A DNA stretch of 64,000 nt, from the NCBI RefSeq assembly GCF_900605005.1, contig NZ_LR027558.1, positions 2,643,877 to 2,707,876 on the forward strand, given 5' to 3'. Positions 59,271-64,000 of the stretch are shown here, in pieces (position 1 is the stretch's first letter; every line of letters starts with the position of its first letter). Source of the DNA: Acidipropionibacterium timonense. Lineage in GTDB: Bacteria > Actinomycetota > Actinomycetes > Propionibacteriales > Propionibacteriaceae. The notes under the pieces were generated by a model that was not told where the DNA came from, did not search any database, and saw nothing but the letters and a program-made list of their open reading frames with translations. The translations under genes and the position numbers were made by a program.

Positions 59271-60707
59271 TCAGGCCTGGTTGGGGGTCGGTCCGAGGTC
59301 GCGGGCGCCGCCGCGCGTCGAGGACCCCAACTCGAAGGTCCGGGCGATCTCGAGCTCCTCGCGGATGACCCCCGAGAGCCGCTCGACGCCGGTACGGATG
59401 CGCTCGGGCGTCGGGTAGCAGTACGACAGCCGGATGTTCTCCTGGCCACGGCCGTCGGCGTAGAAGGCCGTCCCGGGGGTGTAGGCCACGAGCTCGGTGA
59501 CGGCGCGCGGCAGCATCGACGCCGAGTTGAGGCCACCGGGCATCGTCAGCCAGACGAAGAACCCGCCCGAGGGGTGGGTCCACGTCGTGCCGGCCGGCAT
59601 GTGCTCCGCGAGGGCCTCGAGCATGGCGTCCCGGCGGGCGCGGTACATGTCGATGAAGGACCGCACCTGCCCACGCCAGTCCCAGTGGGTGAGGTACTGG
59701 GCCACCGCGAACTGGCTGAAAACCGGCGGGCACAGGGTCGCCGACTCCTGGGCCAGGACGAGCTTGTCGCGCACGAAGGACGGCGCCAGGGCCCAGCCGA
59801 CGCGGAACCCGGGGGCGAAGGTCTTGGAGAACGACCCCAGGTAGATGACGTCCTCGGGAGCCATGGACTTGAGGGTCGGCAGGGGATCGCCGTCGAGGTT
59901 GAGCAGGCCGTACGGGTTGTCCTCGACGACGAGCAGATCGAGTGCCTGGGCGGTCGCGACGACCTGCTCACGGCGTCGCACCGACTGGGAGATGCCCGAC
60001 GGGTTGGAGTGGTTGGGGATCGTGTAGAGGAACTTGACGTGGCGACCGGCGCGGCGGGCGCGCGTCACCTCCTCGCGCAGTGACTCGGGCACCAGACCCT
60101 CCTCGTCCATGGCGACGTGGACGACGTCGGCCTGGTATGAGGCGAAGGTGTTGAGGGCACCGACATAGCTCGGCGACTCGGCCATGATGACGTCACCGGG
60201 GTTGCAGAAGATCCGCGTGACGAGGTCGAGGGCCTGCTGGGAGCCGCAGGTGACGGTGACGTCGTCCGGGTCGGCGTGGATGCCCTCGACGGCCATGACC
60301 TCGCAGATGGGGCCGCGGATCTCGATCTCACCCTGACCCGAGCCGTACTGCATGGCGCGCGTCCCCTCGGTGGCGACGAGATGCTGGAGGGAGTCGGCGA
60401 CGACGTTGAGCGGCAGGTCGGCGATGTTCGGCATGCCGCCGGCCAGGGAGACGACCTCGGGGCGGTTGGCGACGGCGAAGAGGGCCCGGACCGGGGAGGT
60501 CTTGAGGCCCAGGGTGCGGGTCGCGTAGAGGTCGTGGAACTTGTCGAAGCGGGTGTCGACGCGGGAGGACGTGGTGCGGGTCGGGGTGGAGGTGGTCAGG
60601 GCGGTCGACGACGCGGCGGCAGCGGCGTCGACACCGGCGGCGCCGGCGGCGGCCTTTCTCACGGTGGGGTCGACGGGGCGGGTGGTCGCGTTGTCAGTGC
60701 TGTTCAC
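59271..60707 (-). CDS. PLP-dependent aminotransferase (2-aminoadipate/valine type)
   Basis: A 478-residue class I/II aminotransferase. An Ala/Thr-rich N-terminal extension (~60) precedes VSLAGGMPNIADLP, CGSQQALDLVTR, IPNHSNPSGIS, VVEDNPYG and YLGSFSKTFAPGFRVGW with the PLP Lys. GTG 60707 is the preferred start. The branch resembles LysN/AvtA-like enzymes. Substrate not determined. Confidence 0.85.
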   Translation of the reverse strand: MNSTDNATTRPVDPTVRKAAAGAAGVDAAAAASSTALTTSTPTRTTSSRVDTRFDKFHDLYATRTLGLKTSPVRALFAVANRPEVVSLAGGMPNIADLPLNVVADSLQHLVATEGTRAMQYGSGQGEIEIRGPICEVMAVEGIHADPDDVTVTCGSQQALDLVTRIFCNPGDVIMAESPSYVGALNTFASYQADVVHVAMDEEGLVPESLREEVTRARRAGRHVKFLYTIPNHSNPSGISQSVRRREQVVATAQALDLLVVEDNPYGLLNLDGDPLPTLKSMAPEDVIYLGSFSKTFAPGFRVGWALAPSFVRDKLVLAQESATLCPPVFSQFAVAQYLTHWDWRGQVRSFIDMYRARRDAMLEALAEHMPAGTTWTHPSGGFFVWLTMPGGLNSASMLPRAVTELVAYTPGTAFYADGRGQENIRLSYCYPTPERIRTGVERLSGVIREELEIARTFELGSSTRGGARDLGPTPNQA

Positions 60708-60814
60708 CCGACCCACTGTGCCCCACGTCGGCACACGAAATCTAGAATGACACTCACGCGATGGTGACCGATGTCACGTGGGCAGGTCCTCGACAGGCGG
60801 ACGGGAGGCGACCG

Positions 60815-61444
60815 ATGCGACGGTGTCGGACGTTGTCCCGGGCCGATCTGGACGGGTTGAGGGCCCTCGAGGGGCCGGGCGGACGCGCGGTGCGTGCCTC
60901 CGGGATGGGGCGCGAGTGGCCGTCATGGGTCGACGCGGCGCTGGCCGCCTGGGGCGGGGTCGGCGTCGGGTGGTTCGGCGCCGCGGGGATCGAGTCGTTC
61001 ATCCTGCTGGCCCCCGGTGGGACGGTTCCGCAGGGACATCCCCTCGCCGGGACCCCGAGGGCACCGGGGGCGGCGGTCGTCGTCTCCTCCTGGGTGCCGG
61101 GGCGTCGTGGCGGGTGCTCGCTGGTCCGCGGACGGTTCCTCGTGGGGCGCGCCGCCGGATGGCTCGACGGCGCGGTACCGGCGATCGAGGCTGCCGGGGT
61201 CGCAACTGCGGGGGATCCCCGGTGCGCCCCGGTGTCGTGGCTGGCTCTCATGGGGTTTGCCGAGGTCGAGCCGGTCGACGTCGGGCCGGTGCGGCGGATG
61301 AGTCTGGACCTGCGCCGGACCGTGCATGACCGGCGTGACGTCGCGGCGCGGCTCGTCGAGTGGCTCGGCGGGCGGCGTCTTCAGGGAGCGACGAGGACGC
61401 AGTCGCCGCAGCAGGCGTCGCGGGAGCCGCTCACCTGCCAGTAG
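60815..61444 (+). CDS. Hypothetical protein, GNAT-like, beside the parB region
   Basis: A 209-residue protein. GGGAGG precedes ATG 60815. It has LDGLRALEGPGGRAVRASG, GIESFILLAPGGTVPQ and GDPRCAPVSWLALMGF, which resembles the small acetyltransferase-like protein encoded near parAB in several Actinobacteria. Acetyl-CoA motifs are not clear. Its last 64 bp overlap the convergent Fe-S gene. Confidence 0.6.
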   Translation: MRRCRTLSRADLDGLRALEGPGGRAVRASGMGREWPSWVDAALAAWGGVGVGWFGAAGIESFILLAPGGTVPQGHPLAGTPRAPGAAVVVSSWVPGRRGGCSLVRGRFLVGRAAGWLDGAVPAIEAAGVATAGDPRCAPVSWLALMGFAEVEPVDVGPVRRMSLDLRRTVHDRRDVAARLVEWLGGRRLQGATRTQSPQQASREPLTCQ

Positions 61445-62112
61445 AGGCAGCAGGCGCGGCGACGGAAGGTGGCACCGACGTGGGCGTCGGGGCGTGGATC
61501 GATGAGTTCGAGGACGTCCTGCGCCACGGTGCGTACCGGTTCGGCGAGGTCGGGACGACACCGGGTGATCATGATGACGCTCGTGCTCGCGGCCGAGGCG
61601 AGGTTGTCCCAGGCGATGAGTGGGGTCAGGCCGGCGTCGATGAACCTTTCGGTGAGGGCTGCGACCGCTGAGTCGGTGAGATCGGGCTCGTGGTCGGGCT
61701 CGGAGTGATGGGGGCGGGCGGACCAGGCGATGGACAGCGGGATCGGCGCCGAGGGCACCCCCTGCCACCACATGTCGGCCGGCCGCGGGAGGCGAACCGG
61801 GTGTCCCGCGGAACGGGCGGCGATGACCGGGACGAGCAGCCGCGCGACGATGCCCAGGTGCACCGCCGAGACGGCCACGCGACGGCGGACCTGTCCGGGC
61901 CTGGCCGTCGAGGGTCTGCCGTGACCGGCGGTGCCGGTGTGGCGTTGGGTGGTGAGGGAGGCGTGGGTGTGGGCGATGCGCGACTCGAGCGTGGCCGGGT
62001 CGAGGAGGGTCGACAGGGGCCGCCACGGGTGGACGGGGGTGTCGGCGGGGTCGTGGGAGGCGGTCGCGACCCACTGGTCGAAACCTTCGGCGGTCAGGTC
62101 GACGTGGTCCAT
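61381..62112 (-). CDS. FhuF-like (2Fe-2S) ferric-reductase family protein
   Basis: A 243-residue protein. The C-terminal CC-x10-C-C-x2-C pattern (CCLYWQVSGSRDACCGDC) is the 2Fe-2S site of FhuF-type siderophore-iron reductases. The middle contains ISWARPHH-like IAWSARPHHSE and LTPLIAWDNLASAAS. It probably releases iron from ferric siderophores in the cytoplasm. ATG 62112. Confidence 0.8.
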   Translation of the reverse strand: MDHVDLTAEGFDQWVATASHDPADTPVHPWRPLSTLLDPATLESRIAHTHASLTTQRHTGTAGHGRPSTARPGQVRRRVAVSAVHLGIVARLLVPVIAARSAGHPVRLPRPADMWWQGVPSAPIPLSIAWSARPHHSEPDHEPDLTDSAVAALTERFIDAGLTPLIAWDNLASAASTSVIMITRCRPDLAEPVRTVAQDVLELIDPRPDAHVGATFRRRACCLYWQVSGSRDACCGDCVLVAP

Positions 62113-62164
62113 GGGTCCATGGTGGCCCGGGCGGGAGTCGGGATCGCGAGGTGGGGCCGACGAG

Positions 62165-62241
62165 GTGTCGGGAAAGTACCGAGAGCTCGAGAATGTTCCC
62201 CTGCAGGGGAACACTGGCCCGCTCCCGGGAGATTCCTGACA
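62165..62241 (+). repeat. Nested palindromic repeat, copy F
   Basis: Left arm GTGTCGGGAAAGTACC, right arm GGGAGATTCCTGACA, and the best inner hairpin of the set, TGTTCCCCTGCAGGGGAACA, a perfect 20-bp dyad. It lies between the divergent Fe-S and araD genes. Confidence 0.85.
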
Positions 62242-62332
62242 TCCGCCCGGGCTCATGGGTGCATGACCGTCGTGGTCGAGGGGCATCATTGCTGAAGATC
62301 GACATCGACCTCGCTCTGGTGAAGGAGATCTC

Positions 62333-62595
62333 ATGACCATCCGACTCGCCGACCTCGACCCGCAGATCCGGGACGCCGTTGCCCGCACCCGGCAGAAGGT
62401 CTCGGACCTGCACCAGGACCTCCCCGCCAACAACCTCGTCGTGTGGACCGCGGGCAACGTCTCGGAGCGGGTTCCGGGAGCTGACCTCTTCGTCATCAAG
62501 CCCTCCGGCGTCCTCTACCGGGAGCTCGTCCCGGAGAACATGGTCGTCTGCACCCTTGACGGCACGAAGATCGACGACGGCACCCCCGACAACCT
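62333..62595 (+). pseudogene. araD: L-ribulose-5-phosphate 4-epimerase (AraD) N-terminal fragment
   Basis: AAGGAG precedes ATG 62333. About 88 residues match class II aldolase/AraD: LPANNLVVWTAGNVSERVPG, LFVIKPSGVLYREL and MVVCTLDGTKIDDGTPDN. From ~62596 the sequence loses all family resemblance, and the plus frame only mirrors the J-domain gene on the other strand. The catalytic zinc His residues and the remaining ~60% of the enzyme are missing. Confidence 0.8.
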
Positions 62596-62602
62596 CCAGC
62601 CC

Positions 62603-63577
62603 TCACGACTGCGCCCGCTGCCAGACGGCAGCCAACACCACTGCGTCGATATGGAGACCGTCGGCGTGCTCCAGGAGCCACGCGCTGATCTGGTCGATCA
62701 CCTCATCAGGCGAGTGACCCGCGGTCTGCCAGTGTCGGGTCCGAGCACCGGGGACCCATCCCAGAGCAGCACCGTCCAAGGTCGCTGCCCTTCGGTCACA
62801 GACGATGACTGCGCTACCGTCTGGTCGCCAGAATGCCCTGGCCGCCGGGATGGCCACCACCACGGCCTCCATGACCGTTGTTACCTCTGCTCGGCCTGGG
62901 TCGCCGATGATGTTGCCTGCCATGATGTCGCCCGGTGACCATCGGGGCCCGCCGCGTGCCCGGAGCCACCACAGGGCCAAGGCCCACGCAATGACGAGGG
63001 ACCCCAGGAGGAGCTGAAGCCCCACGTGCCCGGCGCCCGCCGCGATCCCTACCACCGCCCACCCGACCATGGCGAGGAGGGGCCGTGCCGCCGAGCGAGC
63101 CACGATCGCAGCGACTGATACTGCGATCGTGATCAGTACCCATCCCGACCCCCACAATGCCAGCACACTCATGGACGAGTGCCCCACTGACCTCACCCAT
63201 CGGCCCACGGTCAGAGCCACCCCGGCACTGGCCGCCACGAACATGATCTGGCCCGCCACCACGGCCGCTCGGGAGCGGATGTGGATGTGGGGGTCGTTGT
63301 AGGCGATTCTGGTCAGGTGGGTGTCGTGTGTGGGTGCTTCGGTGTTCTCGGGTTGGGGTATCGGGTCAGGGGTGGTCAGGGTGGCGTCGTAGGCGGCGCG
63401 GTGGTGGGGGTCGCCGAGGACTTCCCAGGCTTGCTGGGCTAGGTCGAAGGCTGCGGGGTCGCCGCCTCGGTCGGGGTGGGTTGCTTTGGCTGTGGTGTGC
63501 CACGCGGCGGCGATCTCGTCTGGGGACGCATTGGGGGTGATGCCCAGGATGTCGTACCAGGACGAGGAGGTGTTCAC
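62603..63577 (-). CDS. J-domain (DnaJ-like) membrane protein
   Basis: A 324-residue protein with GTG start 63577. An N-terminal J domain (~6-70) has WYDILGITPNASPDEIA and the HPD motif THPDRGGDPAAF. Four hydrophobic segments follow (~105-200), then a soluble C-terminal domain with FWRPDGSAVIVCDRR. The J domain would recruit an Hsp70 partner; the client is unknown. It overlaps the next gene upstream by 4 nt and abuts the broken araD. Confidence 0.78.
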   Translation of the reverse strand: MNTSSSWYDILGITPNASPDEIAAAWHTTAKATHPDRGGDPAAFDLAQQAWEVLGDPHHRAAYDATLTTPDPIPQPENTEAPTHDTHLTRIAYNDPHIHIRSRAAVVAGQIMFVAASAGVALTVGRWVRSVGHSSMSVLALWGSGWVLITIAVSVAAIVARSAARPLLAMVGWAVVGIAAGAGHVGLQLLLGSLVIAWALALWWLRARGGPRWSPGDIMAGNIIGDPGRAEVTTVMEAVVVAIPAARAFWRPDGSAVIVCDRRAATLDGAALGWVPGARTRHWQTAGHSPDEVIDQISAWLLEHADGLHIDAVVLAAVWQRAQS

Positions 63578-64000
63578 CGTACGACGATGGATTGGAGCTC
63601 GCCGACGGGGAGGGCTTTGCCTCCGGCCTTCTGGACGTGGACGACGCCGGATTGTCCCATGACGGTCCAGGTGATGTTCCAGGAGGCCACTGCCGTGATC
63701 CGGTATTTGCCGGCTGGCAGGGAGGGTTTGGTGTAGCGGTAGCCGCAGGTGGGTGATTCGGTGCCGGGGGTGACTTGTGGGGTCCACGGGGTCGTGGTGG
63801 CGCAGGAGATGGTGTTGCCGTCGCCCATGCGGAATTGGATGGTGGTGCGGATGGCGTCGAGGGCTACTGTCTGGCCGGCGAAGTGCATCGTGGCGTGCTG
63901 GTGGGTGCTGTCGTTGTTGATGGACAGCCAGAGGGGGTAGCCGACGGCGGCCATCTTCCACTGGTTGAGAGAGGGGTCGGGGGAGATTTGGGGGATGGCC
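63574..64000 (-). CDS. Hypothetical exported protein, N-terminus beyond window
   Basis: The frame is open to the right edge. The visible ~141 residues contain ISPDPSLNQWKMAAVGYPLWLSI, β-rich segments with FRMGDGNTISCATTTPW and a Cys pair near GTESPTCGYRYT. Similar proteins, as I recall, sit upstream of SAF/CpaF-like or conjugation-type genes in Actinobacteria. The function is unknown. Confidence 0.6.
   Translation of the reverse strand, partial: AIPQISPDPSLNQWKMAAVGYPLWLSINNDSTHQHATMHFAGQTVALDAIRTTIQFRMGDGNTISCATTTPWTPQVTPGTESPTCGYRYTKPSLPAGKYRITAVASWNITWTVMGQSGVVHVQKAGGKALPVGELQSIVVR

Noticed and set aside
62596..62938. Plus-strand continuation of the araD frame
   Set aside because: It has no AraD resemblance and lies opposite the J-domain gene. 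It is open only by composition.

Overview
The window is a high-GC chromosomal segment around a bacterial replication origin. Gene order (rpmH-rnpA-yidD-yidC-jag, then rsmG-parA-parB on one side; dnaA-dnaN-recF-DUF721-gyrB-gyrA-DUF3566-tRNA-Ile on the other) is that of Actinobacteria. The accessory content (fused amino-acid ABC protein, cobalamin-linked ECF locus, compact Tad cluster) fits a propionibacterium-like actinomycete best. The genus cannot be fixed from the sequence.

Layout. 1-9.5 kb: a Tad/Flp-type pilus or secretion operon on the minus strand (SAF/CpaB, CpaE-like, TadA, TadB, TadC, pilin, two TadE-like proteins, LysM-BTAD regulator that runs off the left edge). It is preceded by four perfect DnaA boxes and a CRP-like site. 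9.5-19 kb: a lipoprotein, an acetyltransferase, a NarL-type two-component pair, hisC, a HAD phosphatase, an amino-acid ABC transporter and a PutP symporter. 19-21 kb: a small islet with a low-GC lipoprotein and a VapBC-like toxin-antitoxin pair, bracketed by two 90-bp direct repeats, then tRNA-Ile. 21-38.5 kb: LDH, gyrA, gyrB, manA, DUF721, recF, dnaN, the probable oriC, dnaA, rpmH, rnpA, yidD, yidC and jag.

38.7-52.15 kb is one co-directional minus-strand locus that starts at a cobalamin riboswitch. It encodes two membrane-anchored exported proteins, ECF transporter T, A and S components, a MoxR AAA+ ATPase, a DUF58 protein, two von Willebrand A proteins, a TPR protein, an exported RCC1-repeat protein ending in LPRTGC, and a toroid-fold (prenyltransferase-like) lipoprotein. 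Most genes overlap by 4-11 nt. Three of the upstream genes carry frameshifts or a stop, and the ATPase lacks key catalytic residues. The locus therefore looks either under decay or locally mis-sequenced.

52.4-62.3 kb: rsmG, a 1.66-kb parS-bearing spacer, parA, parB, DUF3817, SURF1, D-Ala-D-Ala ligase, an aminotransferase, a small hypothetical protein and an FhuF-like Fe-S protein. At the right edge an araD-like gene stops abruptly at a junction with a J-domain membrane protein and an exported protein, which may be the border of an island.

A six-copy family of ~77-bp nested palindromes, all in the same orientation, is scattered through the intergenic regions (14.2, 19.0, 20.7, 33.4, 38.6 and 62.2 kb). 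I do not recognise it as a known element.
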